64,000 nt of DNA from Rhodophyticola sp017644125 (GCF_042140125.1 NZ_CP159473.1), one strand, 5' to 3'. Counted from the stretch's first letter, positions 1 through 8,678 are shown. Made by a program: numbers and translations. The notes: a model not told the origin generated them from the sequence alone.

Positions 1-476
1 ATTTCGGTCACGTCCAGCGCGAAATCGTCTTTCTGGTAGGTCGGCACCGGCACCGGAATGCCACCGCAGAGATGCACTGCCGTGTCATAAGTGGTGAACC
101 GCGGCGAGGTGATCAGCACCTCGTCGCCCGCCTGCACCAGACCCAACATGCACAACATGATGCTTTCCTGCACACCAGCGGTGACGATGATTTCGTCGGC
201 GGTGTAGTCGAGGCCGTACTCCGCCCGCAGGTTATCGCAGATCGCCTGCCGAAGCTGGGGCAGCCCGGTGGGCCCGGTATAGTGGTGCTGGTTGTCGTCC
301 AGCGCGGCCTTCGCGGCCTCGACCACATGGGCGGGGGTGTGAAAATCCGGGTCGCCCCGGCCAAGGGCGATGACATCGTCGAGGCCGGCGGCGATCGCCA
401 GCATTCTGGTGCGAAACGATCCGTCCTCGTCGACGATGCGGGGCGCCGTGCGTTGCAGCAAAAGCGATTGGGTCAT
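1..476 (-). CDS. Class I/II aminotransferase (partial, C-terminus outside window)
   Basis: This is the N-terminal 158 residues of a PLP-dependent fold-type I aminotransferase; the reading frame runs off the left edge, so the catalytic lysine is not visible. The start codon at 476 lies one base after the stop of the amidohydrolase gene, so it is the last gene seen in the left-arm operon. Residues 30-50 read GLDDVIALGRGDPDFHTPAH, nearly the same as in the aminotransferase at 7461-8663 (GLDDVIKLGRGDPDLDTPAH), and both have the family's Y-T-x-P-x-G segment. The two are clear paralogues on the two arms of one locus. The amino donor is unknown. The family call is firm; the specific reaction is not. 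Confidence 0.88.
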   Translation of the reverse strand, partial: MTQSLLLQRTAPRIVDEDGSFRTRMLAIAAGLDDVIALGRGDPDFHTPAHVVEAAKAALDDNQHHYTGPTGLPQLRQAICDNLRAEYGLDYTADEIIVTAGVQESIMLCMLGLVQAGDEVLITSPRFTTYDTAVHLCGGIPVPVPTYQKDDFALDVTE

Positions 477-477
477 G

Positions 478-1704
478 TCAGTGCATCCTTTTGCCGTCGA
501 TGAAGGTCATCTCGACCTTCTCCAGTGCGGTGAGGTCCTGATCGGGCTTGCCGTCGACCACGATCATGTCGGCCAGCTTCCCGGCCTCCAGCGTGCCGAG
601 CTGGTCGCCGAACCCGTTCAGCACCGCCGCCCGCGCCGTGATGGCGCGCAAGGCGTCCAGATTGTCGGGGCAGACGCCCACCTCCACCATGAAGCAAAGC
701 TCGGGCACGATCCGGTCGTGTTCCACCGCCGGGCTGCCCGCATCGGTGCCGAAGACGATCGGCACGCCCGCCTTCGCGGCGCGGACCAGACCGTCGAACC
801 GGCTCTTGTCGGCCACGGCGCGCTTGCGCTCCTCGATCTTCCATTCGGGGATGCCGAAGGCGCGCGCGATCTCCTCGTTCGCCTGAATGACGAGGGCGGA
901 GAAGGTCGTGACGATGGGCAGCTTGCGGTCGAGCAGCACCTGAATCGTTTCGTCGGTCATCGACCCGCCATGCTCCACGCAATCAATGCCGAACTCGGCC
1001 ACGCGCCTGATGCAGTCGTTGTAGGTGGCATGGGCCGTGATCGGGATGCCGTTGCGATGGGCCTCGTCGATGACGGCGTGCAACTCGTCATCGGTGAATT
1101 CCAGCGTGTCGTGGCAGGCCATGATCTTGATCAGATCCGCCCCGCCCTTGACCTGATCGCGCACGGCGCGGCGCATTTCATCGGCACCGCTCGCCTCGCG
1201 GCAGACCCAGTAGGTGTGGCCGCCGGTCTGGATGATGGCCTCGCCCGAGACCAGAAGCCGGGGGCCGGGGAAGATGCCCTGCGCTACGGCCTGTTTGGTG
1301 AAGAGGTTGGCGTTGTGCACCCCCAGATCCCGCACCAGCGTGATGCCCGCGCGCAGGGATTTGAGCATGTTGCCCGCGGCCTTGTAGGCGCGGATCTCGG
1401 GAGGGTCGAACATGCTTTGCTGGCTCAGCTCGTGAATGCCGTCCCAGCTGAGATGCGCGTGGCTGTTCATCATGCCCGGCATCAGGGTCTTGCCGCCGGT
1501 ATCGGTGGCGGCGATCCCTCCGGGCGCATCGGCGCGCGCGCCGACCGCGGCGATCTTGCCGTCCTTGAGATGGACAAATCCGTCCTCGATCACCTCATCG
1601 CCCACGCAGGTGATGACCCGGCCATGGAAAAGGCGTTCCTCGACGGGCGCGTCAAACATCGGCTTGGTGATCTTCTGGTATTTCCAGGCGGCTGGTTCGG
1701 GCAT
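478..1704 (-). CDS. Amidohydrolase family protein (Xaa-Pro dipeptidase / imidazolonepropionase-like)
   Basis: This 408-residue metal-dependent amidohydrolase has the expected beta-barrel metal-site markers in order: the SHAH motif (His82, His84), a lysine in DLIKI (Lys193) that could be carbamylated, His225 in TAHATYND, His245 in CVEHGG and the catalytic Asp321 in FGTDAGSP. A short N-terminal beta-sandwich precedes the barrel. The family hydrolyses cyclic amides or N-acyl and Xaa-Pro/Xaa-Arg type peptide bonds, usually in the cytoplasm; no signal peptide is seen. An AGGAG ribosome site sits about 7 bases before the ATG. It lies between a creatinase-like M24 gene and an aminotransferase gene, which suggests hydrolysis of an amide intermediate. 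The substrate is not predictable. Confidence 0.88.
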   Translation of the reverse strand: MPEPAAWKYQKITKPMFDAPVEERLFHGRVITCVGDEVIEDGFVHLKDGKIAAVGARADAPGGIAATDTGGKTLMPGMMNSHAHLSWDGIHELSQQSMFDPPEIRAYKAAGNMLKSLRAGITLVRDLGVHNANLFTKQAVAQGIFPGPRLLVSGEAIIQTGGHTYWVCREASGADEMRRAVRDQVKGGADLIKIMACHDTLEFTDDELHAVIDEAHRNGIPITAHATYNDCIRRVAEFGIDCVEHGGSMTDETIQVLLDRKLPIVTTFSALVIQANEEIARAFGIPEWKIEERKRAVADKSRFDGLVRAAKAGVPIVFGTDAGSPAVEHDRIVPELCFMVEVGVCPDNLDALRAITARAAVLNGFGDQLGTLEAGKLADMIVVDGKPDQDLTALEKVEMTFIDGKRMH

Positions 1705-1716
1705 CTCGGGAACTCC

Positions 1717-2868
1717 TCAGATTGCGATGACGCGGGCGTCGATCGGTGTGTTGGTCTGAAACCGGGACGGGATATCGACCCCTGTTTCGGTCACGATCAT
1801 GGTGTTGATGGTGCGGTATCCGTCGATGCCGGGGCGGTAGACGCCGGGCTCGTTGGAAAAGATCATATGCGTCCGGATCGGGGTCGGATCGCCGGGCGCG
1901 AGCCACGGGGCCTCGTGCCCCTCCAGCCCCATGCCGTGGCCGATGCGATGCCGGATCGCGTCGCCGAGCCCCGCCGTGCGCAGGGCATCGAGCGCCGCGT
2001 CGTTGGCTTGTGTGCAGGTCCGGCGCGCCGCACAGGCGGCGATGGCGGCATCGTTGCATGCCGCCATCGCGCGCATGATCCGGCGCTGTTCGGCGGTGAT
2101 CTCACCCAGGATCAGGGTCACGCCGCTTTCGGCGTGATAGCCGCCAAGGCTGGCCCCGATGCCCGCGATCAGCGTCTCGCCGGGTTGCGGCACGCGTTCC
2201 AGAACCGCGCCGTGGGGCAGGGCGGCGCGCGGCCCCGAATGGACCGATGCGGTGATGCCCATGGGCGTGCCCGCGAAGGCGGTCTTGTGTTTCGCGAAAA
2301 GCGCGCCTTTCGCATGGGCCATGGCATCGGCCATCAGGTCGGCCTCCGTGCCGCCCTGGGCGATGATGTCCCCGGCGGCGGTATGAAGGCGGGTCAGGAA
2401 GAGGTCTGCGAAGGTCGCAGCCTCGGCGGTCAGCGCAATCTCCTGAGGTTCCTTGATGGTGCGCGCGGTCATCGCGTGGTCGGTCAGGTCAAGATGCGCC
2501 AGCCGGTCGCGCACGGCGTCCAGGAGGGCGGCATCCAGCAGGTCGATGCCGACGCGTTTGCGCCCGATCTGGTCAAGCATCCAGAGGACTGGCGGCACCT
2601 CGCCCGGGAACTCGTCATAGAAGCGCAGATCGGACAGGCCCGTGCCCTCGGCATTTTGGCGCTCCAAGCCCGGCAGCATCAGGACCGGCGCGCCCTCCAC
2701 CGGCAGCCAGAGCCCCATGGGCCGTTCGTTGGCCGAGAGAAACAGCCCCGTCGCGTAGGCCAGATTGGCCGCGCGGAGCAGCAGTAACCCGTCCAGCCCC
2801 GCCGCCTGTGCCCGCGCCCGCAACCTGTCGCGCGCACGGGCGTGAAAGGCGGCGTCGAGCGGTTTCAC
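1717..2868 (-). CDS. M24-fold hydrolase, creatinase/ectoine-hydrolase-like, incomplete metal site
   Basis: A 383-residue pita-bread-fold protein with an N-terminal creatinase domain (about 1-140) and a C-terminal M24 domain. SVHSG (His210), IGHGMG (His311) and NEPG (Glu340) are present. Three of the five metal ligands of M24 aminopeptidases are not: the first Asp aligns with Gly236, the second with Glu247, and the last Glu (usual R-x-E) with Ile354. Loss of these ligands is known for creatinase and for ectoine hydrolase, which cleave small C-N bonds without metal. I therefore infer a small-molecule amidohydrolase rather than a true peptidase. The gene starts with GTG, overlapping the preceding stop as GTGA. 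The intact M24 paralogue at 41777-42862 is a useful contrast. Confidence 0.85.
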   Translation of the reverse strand: MKPLDAAFHARARDRLRARAQAAGLDGLLLLRAANLAYATGLFLSANERPMGLWLPVEGAPVLMLPGLERQNAEGTGLSDLRFYDEFPGEVPPVLWMLDQIGRKRVGIDLLDAALLDAVRDRLAHLDLTDHAMTARTIKEPQEIALTAEAATFADLFLTRLHTAAGDIIAQGGTEADLMADAMAHAKGALFAKHKTAFAGTPMGITASVHSGPRAALPHGAVLERVPQPGETLIAGIGASLGGYHAESGVTLILGEITAEQRRIMRAMAACNDAAIAACAARRTCTQANDAALDALRTAGLGDAIRHRIGHGMGLEGHEAPWLAPGDPTPIRTHMIFSNEPGVYRPGIDGYRTINTMIVTETGVDIPSRFQTNTPIDARVIAI

Positions 2869-3953
2869 AGCGTGTCGCCGGTATATGGGCCGATGGGGTC
2901 CAGCGTGGTCTTGAGGTTCAACTCGCGGCCAAGCGCCTGCATGTCGGCCAGAACCACATCGTCGATCGGCACACCGTTTTCGGATTTCGCCGCCGTGCGC
3001 CGCGCCTCCTGCTCGCCGGGCACGAGGATCTCGTCGAAACCGGGGCGGAGCGCGCGCGTCTTGGCCATCTGGACGAACTCACCCATCCGCGCGGCATAGG
3101 CGTCGGGCTCCATGAACCACGAGATGTCGATGGCCTGAAAGTAATGGGACACATCGAGCTTCTTCGGGTCGGAATAGGGCGTCAGGCCGAAGCCGCCGCC
3201 CGACAGCACGCCGGTCAGCGCTTCGGTCATGAAGGCTAGCCCATAGCCCTTGTGCCCGCCGATCCCCAGAAGCGGGCCTTTCAGCGCGGCCGCCGGGTCG
3301 TCGGTCTCCTCACCCTCGGGAGTGATCGCCCAATCGAGGGGCATTTTCTTCCCCTCGCGGATCAGCCAGTTCATCATGCCCTTGCCCGCGGTCGTGATCG
3401 CGATGTCGAGCACCGTCGGGAAGCCCTGGTCGGACGGCGCCGCGATGGACCACGGGTTGGTGCCGGTCACGCCTTCGCGCCCGCCCCAGGGGGCCATTTC
3501 CGGACCCGCATTGGTGAAGGCGATGCCGATGCAGCCTTGATCCAGCGCCTGACAGGCATGGACCGCGCTGGAGCCGTAATGGGTGGAGTTGCGCACGATC
3601 ACCGTGCCGATGCCGCCCTCCTTGGCTTTCCGGATCGCAAGCCGCATGGCTTTGGCCGCCGCCACCGTCCCGATGCCGTTATGCGCATCGACCAGCGCCA
3701 ATGCGGGGCCTTCCTTGACGATGGACCAGTCCGCGCGCGGGTCCACCTCGCCATTGCCGATCCGCTCATGATACCGCCGCAACCGCGCCACGCCCTGGCC
3801 CTGACCGGGGTGAAACCGCAACTCCGAGAAGATCAGCGCATCGGCGAAGATGCCCGCATCCTCCGCCGTCAGTCCAAGTGCCTCGAACCCTTCGGACACG
3901 AAGGCGCGCAATTGCGCCCGGTCCACATTGGTCATGGGGATCGCCTTGGTCAT
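2865..3953 (-). CDS. Ldh2/malate-lactate dehydrogenase family oxidoreductase
   Basis: A 362-residue NAD(P)-dependent oxidoreductase of the Ldh2/YlbC type, unrelated to the Rossmann malate dehydrogenases. Residues 44-62 (SELRFHPGQGQGVARLRRY) match the family's helical segment with the conserved histidine, and NSTHYGSSAVHACQAL is the second conserved block. Members act on 2-oxo or 2-hydroxy acids, on cyclic imines (piperideine- or pyrroline-carboxylate), or on ureidoglycolate (AllD). The last option is worth noting because PuuE- and AllA-like genes lie on the other arm. The start overlaps the DUF4438 stop by ATGA, and the stop overlaps the next gene by GTGA, so it is translationally coupled on both sides. 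Confidence 0.88.
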   Translation of the reverse strand: MTKAIPMTNVDRAQLRAFVSEGFEALGLTAEDAGIFADALIFSELRFHPGQGQGVARLRRYHERIGNGEVDPRADWSIVKEGPALALVDAHNGIGTVAAAKAMRLAIRKAKEGGIGTVIVRNSTHYGSSAVHACQALDQGCIGIAFTNAGPEMAPWGGREGVTGTNPWSIAAPSDQGFPTVLDIAITTAGKGMMNWLIREGKKMPLDWAITPEGEETDDPAAALKGPLLGIGGHKGYGLAFMTEALTGVLSGGGFGLTPYSDPKKLDVSHYFQAIDISWFMEPDAYAARMGEFVQMAKTRALRPGFDEILVPGEQEARRTAAKSENGVPIDDVVLADMQALGRELNLKTTLDPIGPYTGDTL

Positions 3954-4828
3954 GCGCTTAGCCCCAGGATATCGGCGATGTTCGTGCCGGGCGCGTCATA
4001 GGCGCCCAGTTGTCCGGCGGGCGCGGTCATCACCACGGTCATGCCGGGGCCGTAGCCCGCGCGCGGGCCATCCGTCTGGCCGATGATCCCGATCCCCATC
4101 GCGCCGCGCAGATAGCCGTGATTGTACCGGCTGTCGGTATCCTCGATTGCCACCACATCGCCAAGGCGGAGCCCGTCGAGCCCCAGCTTTGCCAGCTCTG
4201 CCCGGTCGGTGGACTGGATATGAAGCGATCCGCCCTCCGATGTCAGACCCGCGCCCGCGCCGACCAGATGGGGCGGGATCTTCGCGCAGACACCCATCAT
4301 CAGCACATCGTCTTCGATCCGTTTCGGCAGCGCATCGAACAGCGCCGGCGACAGGGATTTGAAATGAACGTCCGGGCAGGCGGGCACGCATAGGCCGACA
4401 CCCTCGCTCTTGACCAGAATCCGGTCGTCGACGGCGATCTTGCGCCGCGTCTGGCTATCGAAATGGATGATCACCTGATCCGAAAACCGGCCCGATTTGC
4501 CGGTGACGACGCCGCGCGCGCCCTTGGTGGTACCGCTGACGATCAGCGCCTCGTTCCCGACGCAGGCAAAGACGTTCAGGCCGCGGTTCTTGTTGGCGTC
4601 CGGATGCGCAATGCTGACGGAGGGATGAATGCAATCGCCGGACCAGCCGAAGGCGCTGTCCCCGACGGTGACGTTGTAGACGATCCCGCCGAAGGTTGGC
4701 CAGAGAAAGGCGCGGCCATCGGCATCGAGCCGGTAGGGCTCGGCGGGCAGACCGGACAGGGACGGGTTGGCGACCTGTCCCATGACCGAAACGGTGACGA
4801 TATCGGCGGCGTTTGTTTGAATGCTCAT
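3950..4828 (-). CDS. DUF4438 domain protein (second of a tandem pair)
   Basis: A 292-residue DUF4438 protein, spanning the full domain length with no signal peptide or membrane segment. Recognisable blocks shared with the upstream paralogue are YNVTVGDSAFGWSGDCIHPSVS, a CVGNEA segment followed by SG-x-x-x-G-x-RG, the LGLDGLRLGDVVAI segment, and a C-terminal YGPGMTVVMT block. The family has known structures but no established biochemical role. It is separated by three bases from the upstream copy and overlaps the next gene by ATGA, so both copies are made with the dehydrogenase, M24 protein and amidohydrolase. A role in the same catabolic route is inferred from this alone. Confidence 0.85.
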   Translation of the reverse strand: MSIQTNAADIVTVSVMGQVANPSLSGLPAEPYRLDADGRAFLWPTFGGIVYNVTVGDSAFGWSGDCIHPSVSIAHPDANKNRGLNVFACVGNEALIVSGTTKGARGVVTGKSGRFSDQVIIHFDSQTRRKIAVDDRILVKSEGVGLCVPACPDVHFKSLSPALFDALPKRIEDDVLMMGVCAKIPPHLVGAGAGLTSEGGSLHIQSTDRAELAKLGLDGLRLGDVVAIEDTDSRYNHGYLRGAMGIGIIGQTDGPRAGYGPGMTVVMTAPAGQLGAYDAPGTNIADILGLSA

Positions 4829-4831
4829 GGA

Positions 4832-5695
4832 TCAGGCTCCGAGATCGAGAAGTTGGGCGATATTGGCGTCGGCACTGATGTCGAAATCGATCGTGCCGTC
4901 CCGCGCGGTCATAAGGGTCAGGATGCCGGGGCCATGCCCTGTCATCACGCTGTCGCCATGGATGCACAGGCAGATCGACACCGCGCCTTCCCGGTAGGAC
5001 CGCCCCCAGTGATGATCGGCATGGCGGATCGCGATCAGATCGCCAAGACGCATCTGGTCGATGCCCAGCTCCGCCATCAGCGCCCGGTCCCCCGACATCA
5101 GATCCTGATCGACATATTCCGAGTTCAGTTCGGCGCCGGAGCCCATGATGCGCACCGGCAGTTCCATGGCCACATTCACATGCAGGCGTGACCCGTGTTC
5201 TGTGATCCCCATGGCATGGAACAGGCGCGGGCTCATCTTCTTCAGGGCGACACCGGGATGATCGGTCAGCGCAAGGCCCTGACCCTTGGTCATCACCTGA
5301 ATGCGGTCGCCGGGGGCCATCACGTCATGCGCCTCGGGCGAGAACTGCACCAGAATGCGCGCATGTTCGCCAACAACGATGCCGCGCTCGCCTGCCGCCA
5401 TGCCGGAGGTCACCATCGCCTCGTTACCGATGCAGTTGAGGTAGTGCAGCGCATGATGGCGGCCGGCATCGGCCTCGTCATCGATGGATACGCCCGGTTC
5501 CACATGATCGCCCGCCCAGCCGAAGGCGCGATCCCCGCAGCGCACGTTATAGGTGATCCCGTACATCCCCGGCAGCACCGTCGCGCGGCCGTCGGGATGG
5601 GGGATATACTGGCCCGGTCGCACCGCAGGCGTGGTGATCACGCCGGAGACGGCCATCTCGACAAGGCTGGATTCATTGGTGTTCGGGCTTGGCAT
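4832..5695 (-). CDS. DUF4438 domain protein (first gene of left arm)
   Basis: A 287-residue DUF4438 paralogue of the next gene. I chose the ATG at 5695 (MPSPNTNESS) over the longest frame from 5833 for three reasons. A GGAGGA site lies at 5707-5712. The resulting length matches the 292-residue copy. The longer version would begin upstream of the best promoter (5775-5803) and adds a basic, low-complexity leader. Shared blocks are YNVRCGDRAFGWAGDHVEPGVS, CIGNEAMVTSG and LGIDQMRLGDLIAI. The copies are clearly diverged, so this is an old duplication and possibly a hetero-oligomer. The function is unknown. Confidence 0.85.
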   Translation of the reverse strand: MPSPNTNESSLVEMAVSGVITTPAVRPGQYIPHPDGRATVLPGMYGITYNVRCGDRAFGWAGDHVEPGVSIDDEADAGRHHALHYLNCIGNEAMVTSGMAAGERGIVVGEHARILVQFSPEAHDVMAPGDRIQVMTKGQGLALTDHPGVALKKMSPRLFHAMGITEHGSRLHVNVAMELPVRIMGSGAELNSEYVDQDLMSGDRALMAELGIDQMRLGDLIAIRHADHHWGRSYREGAVSICLCIHGDSVMTGHGPGILTLMTARDGTIDFDISADANIAQLLDLGA

Positions 5696-5774
5696 CGGGG
5701 CGCGGCTCCTCCGTTTCTGGGCGGCTGGCGGACAGCAATGTTTTGGTTTGACTTCCGGCCTCTTCCTTGCCATC

Positions 5775-5803
5775 AGTATATTGTCGACATTGCTCTTGTC
5801 CAA
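5775..5803 (-). promoter_or_regulatory. Predicted sigma70-type promoter of the left arm with palindrome in spacer
   Basis: On the minus strand TTGGAC (5803-5798) and TATACT (5780-5775) are separated by exactly 17 bases, giving a leader of about 70 bases before the DUF4438 start at 5695. The spacer contains the perfect 8-base palindrome TGTCGACA (5782-5789). A repressor bound there would block this promoter and probably the divergent one. A weaker plus-strand candidate is TCGACA (5784-5789) with GATACA (5808-5813). These are pattern matches only. Confidence 0.5.
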
Positions 5804-5908
5804 CTGAGATACACGAGCAGAATGGATAGTCAAGCACCGTGCGTTGACCTGATCGGGTTCCCGGAAACCCGCAGCTCCGCACAGATCCGAAAGGGATGAG
5901 CAGTCAGG

Positions 5909-7435
5909 ATGAGTTATGCAGGATTAATCGACGTGACGGGCCGGGTGAACGATTTTCTGAACGCCGGATCGGTCCTGTCCTGGGACGCGCGGACGATGAT
6001 GCCGAAGGCCGGCGCCGAAACGCGGTCCAAGCAACTTGCCACCCTGGCGGTCGCGGCCCGCAACCTGCTGTGCTCGGACGAGACGAAGCGCGCGCTCGAC
6101 GGGGCGGAGGCGGAGATCTCAGGCAAGCCCTCCGACAGCGCGGAGGCGCGGATCGTGGCGCAGGTGCGCGAGGCCATCGATTACCACGAGCGCATCCCGA
6201 CGGAGCTTCTGCGCCGGAAGACCGAGCTGGGCTCGGCCGCTCACGAGGTCTGGGCGGAGGCGCGCGAGAAGGCCGATTTCTCGATTTTTGCCGATGCGCT
6301 GACCACCATGGTCGATATCAACCGGGAAATGGCGCAGGCCATCGGGTTTGACGACCATCCCTATGACGCCCTGATGTACCGCTTCGAGCCTGGCACGACC
6401 AAGGCCGGTCTGGACCGTTTGTTTGCCCGGCTGCGCGAGGGTATGCTGCCGCTGGTGCGCGCGATCGCCGATGCGGAGAAACCCCGGTCGGATTTCCTGT
6501 TTCGCGACTATCCTGTTCAGGCGCAGATGGCGTTTGCCCTGAAAATGGCCAGGCGGATCGGCTATGACACCGATCGCGGCCGACTGGATACCACCGTTCA
6601 TCCGTTCGAGGTGTCTTTCACCCGCAACGATGTGCGGATCACCACACGGGTCAACAGATCCTACATGCCGATGTCCCTGTTCGGGGCGCTGCACGAGGCG
6701 GGCCACGCGATGTATGAGCAGGGCGTCGACCCCGCCTATACCCGCACGCCGCTCGCCACCGACCTGATCAGCCTTTATGCGGTCGGCGGCGTCAGCTTCG
6801 GGGCCCATGAGAGCCAGTCGCGCCTTTGGGAAAACCACGTGGGCCGCAGCCGCGCCTTCTGGGCCAATCACATGGGCGATATCAGGGCGGCCTATCCCGG
6901 CACGCTCGACGACGTCACCGAAGAGGAGTTCTACCGCGCGGTGAACCGGTCCGAACCGAGCTTCATCCGGGTCGAGGCGGACGAGCTGACCTATGATTTC
7001 CACATCATGCTGCGCTGCGAGCTTGAGGCCGCGCTGGTCGATGGATCGCTGGCCGTTGCCGATCTGCCCGAGGCATGGAATGCGGGGATGAAAAGCTATC
7101 TGGGCGTCGATGTGCCCGATGACGCGCAGGGCGTCCTGCAGGATGTGCACTGGTCCTCGGGCCAGATCGGGACGTTCTGCAACTACACCATCGGCAATAT
7201 CATGGCCGCCCAGCTGTTCGACACCGCGACGGACGAAAACCCCGGCATTCAGACCGCGCTGGACGCCGCGGACTACACCCCTCTGCGGGCGTGGCTCACC
7301 GACAAGGTCTGCAGTCATGGCCGCCGCTTCAGCCGCGACGAATTGCTGGAAAAGGCCACCGGGCGGACGCTCGACCCCGATCCCTACATCGCGCATCTGA
7401 CGCGCAAATACTCCGATCTCTACGCGCTCGCCTGA
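5909..7435 (+). CDS. M32 family carboxypeptidase (Taq/Pfu type)
   Basis: A 508-residue, all-helical M32 metallocarboxypeptidase of the usual family length. The zinc motif HEAGH is at residues 262-266 in LHEAGHAMYEQG, followed by the family's ESQSRLWENHVG block carrying the third ligand, and a C-terminal DVHWSSGQIGTFCNYTIG block. These enzymes remove C-terminal residues from peptides in the cytoplasm with broad specificity. There is no signal peptide. It is the first gene of the right arm, facing DUF4438 across the shared promoter region, and the aminotransferase gene follows 25 bases downstream. Confidence 0.93.
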   Translation: MSYAGLIDVTGRVNDFLNAGSVLSWDARTMMPKAGAETRSKQLATLAVAARNLLCSDETKRALDGAEAEISGKPSDSAEARIVAQVREAIDYHERIPTELLRRKTELGSAAHEVWAEAREKADFSIFADALTTMVDINREMAQAIGFDDHPYDALMYRFEPGTTKAGLDRLFARLREGMLPLVRAIADAEKPRSDFLFRDYPVQAQMAFALKMARRIGYDTDRGRLDTTVHPFEVSFTRNDVRITTRVNRSYMPMSLFGALHEAGHAMYEQGVDPAYTRTPLATDLISLYAVGGVSFGAHESQSRLWENHVGRSRAFWANHMGDIRAAYPGTLDDVTEEEFYRAVNRSEPSFIRVEADELTYDFHIMLRCELEAALVDGSLAVADLPEAWNAGMKSYLGVDVPDDAQGVLQDVHWSSGQIGTFCNYTIGNIMAAQLFDTATDENPGIQTALDAADYTPLRAWLTDKVCSHGRRFSRDELLEKATGRTLDPDPYIAHLTRKYSDLYALA

Positions 7436-7460
7436 TCGCCTGCCTGGCAAGGAAACGACA

Positions 7461-8663
7461 ATGACCACACCGAACACCGCACGCCTGGCCAAACGGGTCA
7501 AACTGTCCGACGGGGCGCTGATCACCAAGATGCTGGATATCGCCGAGGGGCTTGACGACGTGATCAAACTGGGCCGCGGCGACCCCGATCTGGATACGCC
7601 CGCCCATATCATCAAGGCCGGGCAGGAGGCGCTGGCCAACGGCGCCACGCATTATACCCACCCGCTTGGCATCGCGCCGCTGCGCGAGGCGATTGCGGAT
7701 AACATCCGGGCCTATGGCGGGGCTGACTACGCCGCCGACGAGATCATGATCACTCCGGGCGGCCAGCAGGGCATGTTCATCATCGCGCTGTCGCTGCTTG
7801 ACCCCGGCGACGAGATCATCGTGCCGTGCCCGGGCTACAACCCCTATCAGCAGGCCGCCGAGATGTCCGATGCCGTCGTGGTGAAAATCCCGATGACGCT
7901 TGCCACGAATTTCACGCTGACCGCCGAGATGATCGAGCCCCACATCACCGAACGGTCGAAAATCCTCGTGCTGATCAACCCCAACAATCCGACCGGCTCC
8001 GTCACCCCGCCCGACGAGGTGCGCAAGATCGCGGAACTGGCCAAGAAGCACGATCTGATCGTGATCTCCGACGAGATCTATTCCCGCCTGACCTTCGGCA
8101 ATAACACGGTGCTGCCGGTTGCCGCGCTGCCGGACATGAAGGAGCGCACCATCACGCTCAGCGGGTTTTCCAAGGCCTATGCGATGACCGGCTGGCGGAT
8201 CGGCTATCTGGCCGGGCCGCGCGACCTGATCATGCCGATGTCCGAGGTCAACCACGCCTTCGCGATCTCCACCGCCGCCGTCAGCCAGCATGCCGCGCTG
8301 GCCGCAATGACCGGCCCGCAGGACTGCGTGGAGGAGATGCGCCAGACCTACGATGCGCGCCGCCGCGCCATCTGCAAGGGGCTCGATGCCATCGGCATGG
8401 GCTATGCCGAGCCGCAGGGCGCCTTCTACGTCTATGCCAATGTCGCCAGCCTGGGTCTCGGGATCACCGCCGGCGCATTCTGCGAACGGCTTTTGGCCGA
8501 GGGCAGGGTGATGATGTATCCGGGCACGATTTACGGCGATCACACGGATGATTTCGTTCGCATGTCGATGACCCAGCCCGTCGACCGGATCGAGATCGCG
8601 ATGCAACGCATGGCGCAGGTCGTCGAAAGCTTCCGCGCGAATGCGCGGACCGCAGCCATTTAG
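7461..8663 (+). CDS. Class I/II pyridoxal-phosphate aminotransferase
   Basis: A complete 400-residue fold-type I aminotransferase. NPNNPTGS is the cofactor-binding loop, SDEIYSRLTF holds the aspartate and tyrosine that hold the pyridine ring, and the Schiff-base lysine is Lys238 in SGFSKAYAMTGWRIGY. The C-terminal FVRMSMTQP supplies the carboxylate-binding arginine. It resembles aspartate/aromatic aminotransferases of subgroup I-gamma, but specificity cannot be read from sequence. It is a paralogue of the partial gene at 1-476. The start follows an AAGGAAAC site, and the VOC gene begins 15 bases after the stop. Confidence 0.93.
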   Translation: MTTPNTARLAKRVKLSDGALITKMLDIAEGLDDVIKLGRGDPDLDTPAHIIKAGQEALANGATHYTHPLGIAPLREAIADNIRAYGGADYAADEIMITPGGQQGMFIIALSLLDPGDEIIVPCPGYNPYQQAAEMSDAVVVKIPMTLATNFTLTAEMIEPHITERSKILVLINPNNPTGSVTPPDEVRKIAELAKKHDLIVISDEIYSRLTFGNNTVLPVAALPDMKERTITLSGFSKAYAMTGWRIGYLAGPRDLIMPMSEVNHAFAISTAAVSQHAALAAMTGPQDCVEEMRQTYDARRRAICKGLDAIGMGYAEPQGAFYVYANVASLGLGITAGAFCERLLAEGRVMMYPGTIYGDHTDDFVRMSMTQPVDRIEIAMQRMAQVVESFRANARTAAI

Positions 8664-8678
8664 GAAAGGGACGCAGAC

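Noticed and set aside
370..2787. An 805-codon open frame on the plus strand
   Set aside because: It lies opposite the clear amidohydrolase and M24 genes, has no recognisable domain and reflects the high third-position GC of the real genes. The same applies to other long antisense frames, such as those at 17838-20315 and 22291-24558.
5696..5833. An N-terminal extension of the first DUF4438 gene
   Set aside because: It overlaps the best promoter, has a basic unstructured composition unlike the family, and the internal ATG has a good ribosome site.
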